From Veillonella sp. (lineage in GTDB: Bacteria; Bacillota; Negativicutes; Veillonellales; Veillonellaceae): a stretch of DNA of 64,000 nucleotides. Positions within the stretch are counted from its first letter, which is position 1, and the number at the start of each line of letters is the position of its first letter. A program made the position numbers and the translations under genes. Positions 7,950-16,586 of the stretch are shown piece by piece. The notes below the pieces were generated by a model. The model saw only the letters and a program-made list of their open reading frames with translations, was not told the origin of the DNA and ran no database searches. The stretch lies in NCBI RefSeq assembly GCF_018364065.1, contig NZ_JAGZMO010000001.1:358013-422012 (forward strand), read 5' to 3'.

Positions 7950-10418
7950 TTATTTTACAACGATATTCACAATTTTGTTTGGAATGATGATTACTTTAAC
8001 AACATTCTTGCCGGCTGTGAATTCCTGTACACGTGGCAATGCCAATGCTTGTGCTTCCAATTCAGCTTTATCCATATTTACAGGGATAACGGCTTTATCG
8101 CGAAGCTTACCATTTACCTGAATGGCGATTTCCACTTCATCCACTACGAGAGCTTTTTCTTCATAGGTAGGCCAAGCTTCTGTATGGATGCTGGTGTCAT
8201 GGCCTAATTCGTGCCACAATTCTTCAGTAATGTGTGGTGTGAATGGAGCCAATAAGAGAAGTAATTTTTCAATCACTTCTTCTGCCAACGCAGCTTGAAT
8301 GCTGTCATGGCTGTCGCGGAACTGATACATAGCATTTACTAATTCCATGATGCTGGAAATAGCTGTGTTGAAGTTGAACTTGCCGTCCAAGTCTTCTGTT
8401 ACTTTCTTGATTACGCGATGAAGTTCGCGGCGAAGTGCTGTTTCGTCTTTGGACAATTCATTGGTATGACCTTCTTTAGCCCATTCTTCGAATGCGCGAA
8501 CGATACGCCATACACGGCCAAGGAAGCGATAAGAACCTTCCACGCCTTCGTCACTCCAGTCAAGATCGCGTTCTACCGGTGCAGCGAATAAAATGAACAG
8601 ACGCGCTGTATCGGCACCGTAAGTAGCTACGATTTCTTCAGGAGATACTACATTGCCCTTGGATTTGGACATCTTGCTGCCTTCTTTGAGCACCATGCCC
8701 TGCGTCAACAAACCTTTGAATGGTTCATCGTAGCTGATAAGGCCTAAATCGTGAACTACTTTTACGAAGAAACGGGAATATAACAAGTGAAGAATGGCAT
8801 GTTCAATACCGCCGATATATTGGTCTACATTCATCCAGTAGTCCGCAATCTGTTTATTGAACGCTTCTTTATCATTGCGTGCATCTGTGTAACGTAAGAA
8901 GTACCAGGAAGAGTCGATAAATGTATCCATTGTATCGATTTCACGACGTGCTTCACCGCCACAGCATGGACATTTTGCTTTTAAGAATTCTTCAGACGTA
9001 GCCAATGGAGAAATAGCGCCGCCATCGAATACTACATCTTCCGGTAAACGAACCGGTAATTCTTCTTCAGGAACAAGTTGTTCACCGCATTTATCGCAGT
9101 ATACAACAGGGATTGGCACACCCCAGTAGCGCTGACGGGAAATGAGCCAGTCGCGAAGACGGTAGTTAACCATCTTACGGCCCATGCCGCGTTCTTCCAA
9201 GTTTTTAATAATAGCTTCGCGCGCTTCTGCAGATGTCATACCTGTGTATTCGCCGGAGTTAATTAACACGCCGTCTTCATGGGCTTCGTTATTCCATTCG
9301 TCGAAAGTCCAAGTATGTTCTTCGTTCTGCACAACCGGTAAAATCGGTAAATTGTATTTGCGGGCGAACTTGTTATCGCGTTCGTCATGAGCGGCGGAAC
9401 CCATTACGGCACCTGTACCGTAATCAACTAATACATAGTTGGCAATCCAAATAGGAATGTCCTTGCCGGTCATTGGATGTTTTGCGTAAGCCCCTGTGAA
9501 AAGACCTTCTTTTTCCACGTCGGTGGACGTACGGTCAATTTCATTCAAGTTGCGTACTTTTTCAATGAACGCATCCAATTCAGCCTTATTAGGCTTGTTG
9601 GCGATTAATTCCTGTACATATGGATGTTCAGGCGCCAATACGATGTAGGAAACGCCGTAAATTGTATCAATACGTGTAGTGTACACTTCGATGTTTTTAT
9701 TGATTTCAGGGATTTCAAATGCGAACTGAGCCCCTTCACTGCGGCCAATCCAGTTTTTCTGCATTGTCTTAACACGTTCAGGCCAGTGGTCAAGACTGTC
9801 AAGATCAGCCAATAAGCGATCTGCGTATTCAGTAATCTTCAAGAACCATTGTTTAAGGTCTTTCTTCACTACTTTATTGTCGCAGCGCCAGCATAAGCCG
9901 TCGATAACCTGTTCGTTAGCCAATACAGTATGACAGTGGTCACACCAGTTTACTTTGGCTTCTTTTTTGTAAGCTAAGCCTTTTTTATAGAACTGTTGGA
10001 AGAACCATTGTGTCCAGCGGTAGTAATCTTCTTTACAGGTTGCCACTTCGCGGTCCCAGTCATAAGAAAGACCAAGTGCCTGTTGCTGACGTTTCATGTT
10101 TTCAATATTTTCAAACGTCCATTTGCTTGGTGCAATGCCGTGCTTAATCGCCGCATTTTCTGCCGGCATACCGAACGCATCCCATCCCATTGGATGAAGT
10201 ACGTTGAAGCCTCTCATTTTTTTGAAACGGGCAACTACGTCACCGATAGAATAGTTACGTACGTGACCCATATGTAAATTCCCGGATGGGTACGGGAACA
10301 TTTCTAATACATAGTATTTTTCTTTACTTTCGTCATAGTCTGTTTTAAAAGTGTTGTGTTCACGCCAATAGGCCTGCCACTTCTTTTCGATATCCTGTGC
10401 TACATATTTCTCTTGCAT
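7950..10418 (-). CDS. leuS: Leucine--tRNA ligase
   Basis: 822 residues, a usual length for bacterial LeuRS. Class I aminoacyl-tRNA synthetase that charges tRNA-Leu in the cytosol. The HIGH signature appears as HMGH (49-52) inside FPYPSGNLHMGHVRNY, and KMSKS lies near residue 582. The inserted editing (CP1) domain carries TTRIDTIYG and the GTGAVMGSAAHDERD stretch that clears mischarged amino acids. A Cys-rich zinc-ribbon-like element (WCDHCHTVLANEQVIDGLCW region) lies near 160-180. ATG start with GAGGAGG 9 bp upstream. It has its own promoter and terminator, so it is a single-gene transcript. The leader is only about 60 nt and holds no T-box. Confidence 0.98.
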   Translation of the reverse strand: MQEKYVAQDIEKKWQAYWREHNTFKTDYDESKEKYYVLEMFPYPSGNLHMGHVRNYSIGDVVARFKKMRGFNVLHPMGWDAFGMPAENAAIKHGIAPSKWTFENIENMKRQQQALGLSYDWDREVATCKEDYYRWTQWFFQQFYKKGLAYKKEAKVNWCDHCHTVLANEQVIDGLCWRCDNKVVKKDLKQWFLKITEYADRLLADLDSLDHWPERVKTMQKNWIGRSEGAQFAFEIPEINKNIEVYTTRIDTIYGVSYIVLAPEHPYVQELIANKPNKAELDAFIEKVRNLNEIDRTSTDVEKEGLFTGAYAKHPMTGKDIPIWIANYVLVDYGTGAVMGSAAHDERDNKFARKYNLPILPVVQNEEHTWTFDEWNNEAHEDGVLINSGEYTGMTSAEAREAIIKNLEERGMGRKMVNYRLRDWLISRQRYWGVPIPVVYCDKCGEQLVPEEELPVRLPEDVVFDGGAISPLATSEEFLKAKCPCCGGEARREIDTMDTFIDSSWYFLRYTDARNDKEAFNKQIADYWMNVDQYIGGIEHAILHLLYSRFFVKVVHDLGLISYDEPFKGLLTQGMVLKEGSKMSKSKGNVVSPEEIVATYGADTARLFILFAAPVERDLDWSDEGVEGSYRFLGRVWRIVRAFEEWAKEGHTNELSKDETALRRELHRVIKKVTEDLDGKFNFNTAISSIMELVNAMYQFRDSHDSIQAALAEEVIEKLLLLLAPFTPHITEELWHELGHDTSIHTEAWPTYEEKALVVDEVEIAIQVNGKLRDKAVIPVNMDKAELEAQALALPRVQEFTAGKNVVKVIIIPNKIVNIVVK

Positions 10419-10486
10419 ACCACAGCCTCCTCATGCTCTGTTCTTCCTCAGATTTTGTCAAATCTAATTCATAAGTCTTACTCTCA

Positions 10487-10516
10487 ATTATATTACTAAT
10501 ACACAAGAATCGTCAA
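10487..10516 (-). promoter_or_regulatory. leuS promoter
   Basis: Minus strand TTGACG (10516-10511), 18-bp spacer, TATAAT (10492-10487). The leader from here to the leuS ATG is about 60 nt, too short for a T-box. Confidence 0.65.
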
Positions 10517-10528
10517 ACATCTAAACAT

Positions 10529-10562
10529 TTACAGACAGAGTTTCAATTTACTCTGCCTGTAA
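10529..10562 (-). terminator. Probable terminator of the GH18-like gene
   Basis: Inverted repeat ACAGGCAGAG / CTCTGTCTGT (one G-T wobble) about 50 bp after the stop codon. The following U-tract is short (AAATGTTT in minus sense), so termination may be moderate. Confidence 0.6.
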
Positions 10563-10610
10563 GTTTATTAATTGCTATCTAATTATTATCTACTTCTTAT
10601 TAGTAATTAC

Positions 10611-12728
10611 TTACTTTTTATTCTTAGTTTTATCTTTTCCGGACTTTTCAGTCTTCTTGTCTGTATCCGCTACAGGTTCGCGGTATGTGGTGTACACAAA
10701 GTTTCTGAATGTGTCGGTTTCAAAGCCTTTGCGCCATGCGCCGAAACCGCCCAGATGTAGTTCATCAACAAGGCTCAGTTTAAGCGCCATAGACTGTTCG
10801 TCCTCAAACCAAACTTCCGATATAGTGGATGACTTGTTAGCCAGCGAATTGGCTACACCCTTAGAGCCGGACTTGCCGTCGTCTGCCTTGGCATTATCGG
10901 ATTTTGCCGCATCAGCTTTCACATTTGTCGCACTTGCTGTGCCGGTAGTTCCAAACGGCGAAGCATCAGTCTTAACAGTCGCTGTTTCATCGTCGGTTTC
11001 CTTAGTGACAGGAATTATTGTACTGGTCACCTGATTCATAGCCGCTTCTTCAGCCACTGCTCTGCCGCCGGATGTTTGTGATGTCGTTCCGTTAGTGCCG
11101 GATGCGGTGGTACCCCAAGGCGTACTGCTTCCCGCCGCTGAGCTGTTCTGCAATGCAGCTGCACCCGTTGTAGCAGCATTTGCTCCTGTTGTGCCTGATG
11201 CAGAGGCCACTACGGTCGTTTTATTTTTATGGCTGTTCTTGTAAGCCAATAATTCGTCGCCCAGCTCATCATTTCCATAGGCAACATAGTGTAACTTCAA
11301 ATCTTTATTCCACACCACGCTGTCTTCGTAGTCGGATTTAATCGATTCCGCCTCTTCCATCGGCAAGGTACGGCTCTTCGTATTGCTGATAGTCACATCG
11401 CCCTTACCATTCACTGCAATGCGGCTCGTCCAAATACGCATGTAATAAGGCACGCCTAAAATAATCTTCTGTGAAGGTACTTCTTTTTTCAACGCTTCCA
11501 CATTGCGGCGTACCCACGGATAGGACGCAACCGGACCGGCCTGTGTACTGGAAGCCCATGTTTCATCATACGCCATGAGCACCACATAATCTACGGCTTC
11601 GCTCAACGCTTTACGATCATATACCAAAGACCAGTTCGGGCTGTCCGAATAGCCCGTCACATCAATGGACGTTTTAATATTATATGAATGTAACAAGTCA
11701 CTTAAATACGTAACAAACTTCGTCAGCTGCTTCTTATCTTTTAAATGTACATTTTCAAAGTCGAAGTTATATCCTTCATAGCCATAGGCCAAGCCGTACA
11801 ATACTAAATCTCGGCCAATGGCCTTCCAGGAGTTTTCATCTTCCAGGATTTTACTTGTAAAGTCCGGATTGAATGTATTGGTAATCAGCGGCCAAACCTG
11901 GTAGCCATTGTCCTTGTACTGGATGGCATAGTCAAAGTTCAAGCGATTCTTTACGACTACCCCATTCTTACTCAGGTCAAATAAAGTAGGTGCCACAACA
12001 GATGTGCCCTGTTGCGCGATTTTCTGTGCATAAGGAGTTCCTGAATTTGGCAACGGATCAAACACCAATGTTACGGAGTTTGTAATCTCTTTTTTATCCG
12101 GTTTTTCCACAGCCCCCACTTGAGACTGCAATACAATGCCGTCATTGCGCTCAGTATAGGTAACCCCGAGAATCCCTGACGTAGTCTGAATGTCCACGTA
12201 TGGAATGCCGTTTCGCATGCTTACAGGCACTTTAATCTTGCTCGTTCCCTGACGTACATCGCCGCTGTAAAGCATATCGCCGCCTACACGTGGCAAAGGC
12301 AAGGTGATATACGTATCGCCTTTTTCAACGGACATAGGATTTAGGTTCAAGCTCTTGTACAAATCCAATGGAATCCACAATGAGTTCTTGTCTTTAAATG
12401 CCACTTCATCGGCCGGTTCTTCCGTGCCGTAAAGGCTCTTTATAATAATAGGGCGAATCCCGCTTGCTGTCGTCGTTGTTCCTGCTGTAGTTGTTACGCT
12501 CGCAGTCGTTGCTTTGGCCGTTGCTCTCGCTGTAGTCGTTGTGACCGCTGTAGTCGTTGCACCCGCTGTGGTCGTTGCACCCGCAGTAGTTGTTGCACCC
12601 GCAGTCACTCCTGTCGACGTAACCGCACTGTCTCCTTCTTTTGTAACAGTAATGGAAGCGCCCAATCCTGTAAGTGGTACGGAGGTCACAAGAGCCGCCA
12701 ATACCAGCGATGTTAACATTCGCTTCAT
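10611..12728 (-). CDS. Secreted GH18-family glycosidase-like protein with copper-amine-oxidase-like N-domain and split catalytic domain
   Basis: 705 residues from the ATG at 12728 (GGAAG upstream). The longer reading frame runs into pheA and is less likely. Order: a Sec-type signal peptide (about 1-25); a Thr/Ala-rich linker of six-residue repeats (about 38-90); a domain resembling the copper amine oxidase N-terminal fold found in Firmicutes cell-wall proteins (about 95-205); a GH18 barrel of the SleL/YaaH type, with YNFDFENV giving D323 and E325 as the likely catalytic pair and VVLMAYDETW further on. A low-complexity Ala/Thr/Ser insert (about 503-630) splits the barrel before its last segment (VWFEDEQS...LGGFGAWR). 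Such proteins hydrolyse or bind peptidoglycan or other N-acetylhexosamine glycans in the envelope. Catalytic activity is inferred from motifs only. It follows pheA after 19 bp and may share its transcript. Confidence 0.85.
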   Translation of the reverse strand: MKRMLTSLVLAALVTSVPLTGLGASITVTKEGDSAVTSTGVTAGATTTAGATTTAGATTTAVTTTTARATAKATTASVTTTAGTTTTASGIRPIIIKSLYGTEEPADEVAFKDKNSLWIPLDLYKSLNLNPMSVEKGDTYITLPLPRVGGDMLYSGDVRQGTSKIKVPVSMRNGIPYVDIQTTSGILGVTYTERNDGIVLQSQVGAVEKPDKKEITNSVTLVFDPLPNSGTPYAQKIAQQGTSVVAPTLFDLSKNGVVVKNRLNFDYAIQYKDNGYQVWPLITNTFNPDFTSKILEDENSWKAIGRDLVLYGLAYGYEGYNFDFENVHLKDKKQLTKFVTYLSDLLHSYNIKTSIDVTGYSDSPNWSLVYDRKALSEAVDYVVLMAYDETWASSTQAGPVASYPWVRRNVEALKKEVPSQKIILGVPYYMRIWTSRIAVNGKGDVTISNTKSRTLPMEEAESIKSDYEDSVVWNKDLKLHYVAYGNDELGDELLAYKNSHKNKTTVVASASGTTGANAATTGAAALQNSSAAGSSTPWGTTASGTNGTTSQTSGGRAVAEEAAMNQVTSTIIPVTKETDDETATVKTDASPFGTTGTASATNVKADAAKSDNAKADDGKSGSKGVANSLANKSSTISEVWFEDEQSMALKLSLVDELHLGGFGAWRKGFETDTFRNFVYTTYREPVADTDKKTEKSGKDKTKNKK
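12541..12612. repeat. Four 18-bp tandem units inside the GH18-like gene
   Basis: Units of the type GCACCCGCTGTGGTCGTT begin at 12541, 12559, 12577 and 12595. They encode six-residue Ala/Gly/Thr blocks in the surface linker. The period is a multiple of three, so copy changes would keep the frame. Confidence 0.75.
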
Positions 12729-12747
12729 TTCTATAAAACTTCCTTTC

Positions 12748-13611
12748 CTATTCGATGATAATCGTATGATAAACGCCGAAAAGCTGAATGTCCGTGGCCA
12801 CTGTTTCCAATTCGGCCAACGCATCCTTAACGGCTTCTCCATTGCTTTCAATTTGCAAATCAAAAAAGAACTTATATTCCCCCAAACGACCTTTAGTGGG
12901 CCGTGATTCAATTTTCACCAAGTTGATGCGGCATTTCGCAAAAATCCCCAAGCATTCCCACAAGGATCCCGGGCGCAAACCGTCTAATTCACATTGAAGC
13001 GACAGCTTTCTGCCTTTGCTTTGCTCCGACAGTTCAAGAACCGGCGTTTCATTATGGCGCACCAAAACAAAGCGCGTCAGATTATAGGTGTTTTCCTGCG
13101 CTTCGTCAGATAATCTGGTCAGTCCATAAGTTTGTCCCAAGGCGATGCCGCCGATTACGGCGTTAGACACATCACCCGCCTCAGACACCAGAGCGCCCCC
13201 TTCAGCGGTAGAACCGGTATAGTGAATCTCCGCCTCTTTCATATGTTCCATAATAAACGGCTTGCACTGTCTGATGGCCTGCGGATGGGAATACACATTT
13301 TTAATTTCACTCAAATCAGTGTTCCCCATGCCCCACACGTAATGACGAATGGGCATAACGATTTCGCCACAAATTTCAATATGGCGATGCTCTGTCAGGT
13401 AATCCATCGTCGTAAGAACTGTGCCGCCTAGCGAATTCTCAATCGGCACAAATGCATAATCTGTTTTATCCTGCATGGTCAACTCGATGGCTTCATCAAT
13501 TGTGTGGGCCTCCAGCAGTTCTACCTGCCAGCCCTCATGCTCTATATAGCGCCCCAGCGCTTCCTCTGTAAATGTTCCCTTCGGCCCCAAAAAGGCTATG
13601 CGTTGTACCAT
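12748..13611 (-). CDS. pheA: Prephenate dehydratase
   Basis: 287 residues, the size of a stand-alone bacterial prephenate dehydratase (no chorismate mutase domain). It converts prephenate to phenylpyruvate in phenylalanine biosynthesis in the cytosol. The catalytic domain opens with RIAFLGPKGTFTEEA and carries the VPIENSLGGTV motif. The C-terminal ACT domain (about 205-285) has PGSLWECLGIF and the ESRP motif, which binds phenylalanine for feedback inhibition in this family. ATG start with GGGAGAG 7 bp upstream. Divergent from lgt, with promoters that share a -35 region. A second, exported dehydratase-like protein is encoded at 60101-60901. Confidence 0.96.
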   Translation of the reverse strand: MVQRIAFLGPKGTFTEEALGRYIEHEGWQVELLEAHTIDEAIELTMQDKTDYAFVPIENSLGGTVLTTMDYLTEHRHIEICGEIVMPIRHYVWGMGNTDLSEIKNVYSHPQAIRQCKPFIMEHMKEAEIHYTGSTAEGGALVSEAGDVSNAVIGGIALGQTYGLTRLSDEAQENTYNLTRFVLVRHNETPVLELSEQSKGRKLSLQCELDGLRPGSLWECLGIFAKCRINLVKIESRPTKGRLGEYKFFFDLQIESNGEAVKDALAELETVATDIQLFGVYHTIIIE

Positions 13612-13672
13612 GAGCTCTCTCCCTTATATGTTTCCTTATTCTCTCCAAAAACATTGTTTTCTTAACTTTTTT

Positions 13673-13702
13673 ATTATAGCACACCGGACTTTTCATTGTC
13701 AT
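13673..13702 (-). promoter_or_regulatory. pheA promoter (overlaps lgt promoter)
   Basis: Minus strand ATGACA (13702-13697), 18-bp spacer, TATAAT (13678-13673). The -35 box uses the same bases as the lgt -35 on the other strand. Confidence 0.55.
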
Positions 13703-13724
13703 AAAATGGCCGCTCTTATATAAT
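13696..13724 (+). promoter_or_regulatory. lgt promoter
   Basis: TTGTCA (13696-13701), exactly 17 bp, TATAAT (13719-13724). The lgt ATG follows 21 bp after the -10, with TAAGGAGG as Shine-Dalgarno, so the leader is very short. Confidence 0.7.
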
Positions 13725-13745
13725 GTTCTATATAAGGAGGTATCT

Positions 13746-14993
13746 ATGCATCAGTATTTATTTTATATTGGGGATTTTCCCGTAAGAGCCTACGGTCTTC
13801 TATTATCCTTAGGCATCATCAGTGCCGCCATTGTGGCGTACTATTTCTTTAAACGCGACGGACGCGGTTGGCACAATCATGTAGTGGATTTTGCCATTCT
13901 AGTGGGCATTGCCGGTATTATCGGCGCCCGTCTTTGGGATGTATTCTTCTTTGACTGGGATTATTACCACAATCATATTTTAGAAATACCATTTGTTTGG
14001 CAAGGAGGCATGGCCATTCAGGGCGGTGTCGTTTTAGGTACTTTGGCAGGTATTTGGTATACGAAAAAACACCGCATCGATACTTGGGCCTTTGGCGACG
14101 TGTTCGCACCGGCCTTGATTCTCGGCCAGTCTGTCGGCCGTATGGCCAACTTAATGAACGGTGATGCGTTCGGTCATCCTACGGGCGGCAACTTCGGTAT
14201 CTTGTATCCGGAAACAACCTTGGCGTATAAAACATACGGCGCTCAGCCATTATGGCCTGCTGAAATTTGGGAAGGACAAATCGATATTCTTATCTTCGTG
14301 GTTCTTCTTCTCTTCGGCTCCTTCCGCCATAAAAAAGGCCAGGTTTTCGTACTGTACGCGATTCTATACTCCGCCGCACGTTTCTTCCTGGAATTCCTTC
14401 GCGGTGACTATGTAAACCTTACATTAGGTTTAAAGTCTGCACAAATGACAAGTCTCACCGTTATGGTCGTAGGTATTCTTATCTTCATTTACTTGCAGGT
14501 AAAAGGGTCTTATGACGAGCATCTCTTCCCTGAAGAAGCGGCAGCAAGTAACGGTACTGCCAAAGGTGGCGCTAAGTCGAATAGCGGTAAAGGCCGGGCC
14601 AACAGTTCGAATGCAAAGTCCGCATCCAGCTCTGCGAACCGTTCCACATCCAATACCGGCGCTGCTTCAGCAAGCGGTTCCACTAATAGTGCCTCAACGG
14701 CTAGTTCCACAGAAACTGCTTTAAGTAATGACGCTGCAGCAAATCCATCAACAGGTAATGAGCCTGCAGGTACATCGGCGACGGCAGCCAAACCAGCCAA
14801 TCAGCCGGACAAACAGATTACGATCCACTTGTCCGACACGAAAGCCACTATAACTGCCACCCGTACTAATACAAGTGCAAATACGGCGGCGCAAACAAGC
14901 GCCAAAGCGACAGCGCGTACCGGTGCTGCCAAAGGTAATGCAACAGCTAATCAACAGGGCTCTACGCCAAAGAAAAAGCGGAGACGTAAATAA
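13746..14993 (+). CDS. lgt: Prolipoprotein diacylglyceryl transferase with low-complexity C-terminal tail
   Basis: 415 residues against about 260-300 for the family. The first 265 residues are a normal Lgt: a polytopic membrane enzyme that transfers diacylglycerol from phosphatidylglycerol to the lipobox cysteine of prolipoproteins. Visible signatures are GARLWDVFFF, VWQGGMAIQGG, GQSVGRMANLMNGDAFG (the Arg and Asn residues of the Lgt signature) and RFFLEFLRGDY. The position of the E. coli Lgt His103 is Gln here; other Firmicutes also vary there. From about 265 to the end the chain is almost only Ala, Ser, Thr, Asn and Gly, then ends in KKKRRRK. In the usual Lgt topology the C-terminus is cytoplasmic. 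The tail's role is unknown. ATG with TAAGGAGG 7 bp upstream. Confidence 0.95.
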   Translation: MHQYLFYIGDFPVRAYGLLLSLGIISAAIVAYYFFKRDGRGWHNHVVDFAILVGIAGIIGARLWDVFFFDWDYYHNHILEIPFVWQGGMAIQGGVVLGTLAGIWYTKKHRIDTWAFGDVFAPALILGQSVGRMANLMNGDAFGHPTGGNFGILYPETTLAYKTYGAQPLWPAEIWEGQIDILIFVVLLLFGSFRHKKGQVFVLYAILYSAARFFLEFLRGDYVNLTLGLKSAQMTSLTVMVVGILIFIYLQVKGSYDEHLFPEEAAASNGTAKGGAKSNSGKGRANSSNAKSASSSANRSTSNTGAASASGSTNSASTASSTETALSNDAAANPSTGNEPAGTSATAAKPANQPDKQITIHLSDTKATITATRTNTSANTAAQTSAKATARTGAAKGNATANQQGSTPKKKRRRK

Positions 14994-15053
14994 CACATTA
15001 GGGAGTGTTACATAGATTTAGTAAGTTTCATAGGTATGAAGGGGGATTTTATC

Positions 15054-15686
15054 ATGAGTAAGGTTTTACTGATTAACGGTAGTCCAAATCAGCACGGTTG
15101 TACGTATACTGCGCTGGAAGAAGTGAGCCAAACACTGAATAAGAACGGTGTGGCCACTGAAATTTATTGGATTGGCAAGAAGTCCATACCGGGCTGTATT
15201 AACTGCCAACATTGCTTCAAAACGGGCAAATGTGTATTCAATACTGACGGCGTGAATGAAATTGCCGCCCGTCTTGACGAATTTGACGGTCTTATCTTAG
15301 GATCGCCTACGTATTACGCCGCTCCATCCGGACAGCTCTGCTCCTTTGCGGATAGATTGTTCTTCTCCACTATGGGCGCGGCTAAAATGGCCGGAAAGGT
15401 GGCCGCAGGCGTTGTATCCTGTCGCCGTGGTGGCGCCAGTGCCGCATTTGACCGTCTGAACAAATACTTCATGATGAACAATATGATCGTTATCGGATCC
15501 CAATATTGGAATCAGGTACACGGTTTCACGCCGGACGATGTACGTCAGGATAAAGAAGGCTTGCAAACCATGCGCACCCTCGGTCAGAACATGGCCTGGA
15601 TTTTACAGAGCATCGAGGCCGGTAAAAAAGCCGGCGTGGCTGCCCCTGTATATGAAGAACCTGAACTGACCCACTTCATCCGTTAA
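15054..15686 (+). CDS. Iron-sulfur flavoprotein / NADPH-dependent FMN reductase family
   Basis: 210 residues from the ATG at 15054 (AAGGGGG about 8 bp upstream); an in-frame ATG 18 bp earlier overlaps the Shine-Dalgarno and is less likely. Flavodoxin-like fold with the FMN phosphate loop NGSPNQHGCT (8-17) and GSPTYYAAPSGQL. Cysteines 48, 51, 54 and 60 form C-x2-C-x2-C-x5-C, which matches the compact [4Fe-4S] motif of iron-sulfur flavoproteins in anaerobes. Such proteins shuttle electrons between ferredoxin or NAD(P)H and acceptors including oxygen species; the partner here is unknown. It is 60 bp after lgt on the same strand and ends at a strong terminator, so it is probably expressed from the lgt promoter. 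Confidence 0.88.
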   Translation: MSKVLLINGSPNQHGCTYTALEEVSQTLNKNGVATEIYWIGKKSIPGCINCQHCFKTGKCVFNTDGVNEIAARLDEFDGLILGSPTYYAAPSGQLCSFADRLFFSTMGAAKMAGKVAAGVVSCRRGGASAAFDRLNKYFMMNNMIVIGSQYWNQVHGFTPDDVRQDKEGLQTMRTLGQNMAWILQSIEAGKKAGVAAPVYEEPELTHFIR

Positions 15687-15728
15687 TAGATTTGATCAGT
15701 CCTTAATTTTAATCAATTTATATGTGAA

Positions 15729-15768
15729 AAGGTCGTAAGGAATATTTCCTTGCGACCTCTTTTTTTAC
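15729..15768 (+). terminator. Terminator of the lgt / flavoprotein transcript
   Basis: Stem AGGTCGTAAGGA / TCCTTGCGACCT (one G-T pair) with a 6-nt loop, followed directly by CTTTTTTT. Confidence 0.9.
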
Positions 15769-15801
15769 TTTGTTATTTTGTTTTTTTACTTTGTTATTTT
15801 G
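15760..15801. repeat. Exact 21-bp tandem duplication after the terminator
   Basis: TTTTTTTACTTTGTTATTTTG occurs at 15760-15780 and again, unchanged, at 15781-15801. The first copy includes the terminator U-tract. Confidence 0.85.
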
Positions 15802-15876
15802 TGTTTTTGCTTGTTTACTTATTAGCTTGATGTATTTTTTGTCTTTATAGTTGTTGTAGTTGTCAGCATATACATC

Positions 15877-16434
15877 TTATTTGATGAACCGATACCACAA
15901 GTATATAAGAATTGCTATACAGGTATATGCATCAAAGAGAGTGATAAACGGCGTTATGGCCGACAATCTGGTAATCATATGCACATGGAACCAGATGAGC
16001 AAAATCCCCACCACTGCCAAACGATGAAGCCAGCTGCGCATGGTCCCCGCTTTTAAAGAAACCATGGCGAGCAAGGCGATGAATACTACAATGCCACCGC
16101 CAATGCCGGTGTAAACAATACTTTCATGCATGGAAAATGACAAGCTGTAATGCAAGAGCGCAAGCAATAAGCTTACAGGCCCCAAATCCTTATGCAAAGC
16201 GAATGACGACTTAGGCGCCACTTTCCGGAGCACCATGTCCAATAAAGGCCATCGACTCATGAACAACACCGCCACAAGCCATGCTGTATAGGCTATTAAA
16301 GCCACACTGTCACTAAAGAGATTCATAGGCGAATCAACCAACTGTTGACTCAGTATTAAAATAAGTGGCGACGCCAGCACAGCGCTTAGTACCAGCGAAA
16401 TACCTGCCGCTTTAATTTGTGTCCATCCTGTCAT
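15877..16434 (-). CDS. Ferric-reductase-like transmembrane heme protein
   Basis: 185 residues, almost entirely hydrophobic, with about six membrane spans. Histidines lie at span edges (LHKDLG, LLHYSLSFSMHE, WLHRLA, FHVHM), the pattern of the ferric-reductase-like transmembrane domain that holds b-type hemes and moves electrons across the membrane. No FAD/NAD domain is attached, so it needs a separate electron donor. ATG with GGAGGG about 7 bp upstream. It lies 165 bp downstream of a membrane-anchored flavodoxin on the same strand, an obvious candidate partner (inference). MsrQ of the periplasmic methionine-sulfoxide repair system has the same fold, but no msrP is visible here. Confidence 0.75.
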   Translation of the reverse strand: MTGWTQIKAAGISLVLSAVLASPLILILSQQLVDSPMNLFSDSVALIAYTAWLVAVLFMSRWPLLDMVLRKVAPKSSFALHKDLGPVSLLLALLHYSLSFSMHESIVYTGIGGGIVVFIALLAMVSLKAGTMRSWLHRLAVVGILLIWFHVHMITRLSAITPFITLFDAYTCIAILIYLWYRFIK

Positions 16435-16551
16435 CGCTCACCCTCCAATCATTATGCGAACTGAATCACGTGACTATTTACTAAACGAGTTAATTATTTT
16501 AAACAACTCTTTCAATCGACTTTTTAAACGACTACTTTAAAGAACCGCTTT

Positions 16552-16586
16552 AAACGACTGCCTGAAACGACTGCCTGAAACAACTC
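16552..16586. repeat. 13-bp tandem repeat between flavodoxin and heme-protein genes
   Basis: AAACGACTGCCTG at 16552-16564 and 16565-16577, followed by a partial copy AAACAACTC. Looser copies of AAACGACT and AAACAACTCT extend back to about 16500, giving a degenerate array that fills the intergenic gap. Confidence 0.7.

Noticed and set aside
7854..8207. 117-residue plus-strand frame over the end of leuS
   Set aside because: It is antisense to well-conserved LeuRS codons and has no Shine-Dalgarno or family features.
12729..12911. N-terminal extension of the GH18-like protein into pheA
   Set aside because: The extra 61 residues are antisense-free but out of frame with pheA coding, lack a signal peptide, and the ATG at 12728 is followed by a proper signal sequence and preceded by a Shine-Dalgarno.
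14510..14800. Minus-strand frames across the lgt tail
   Set aside because: Ala/Leu/Val-rich shadows of a low-complexity coding region in lgt, without start signals.
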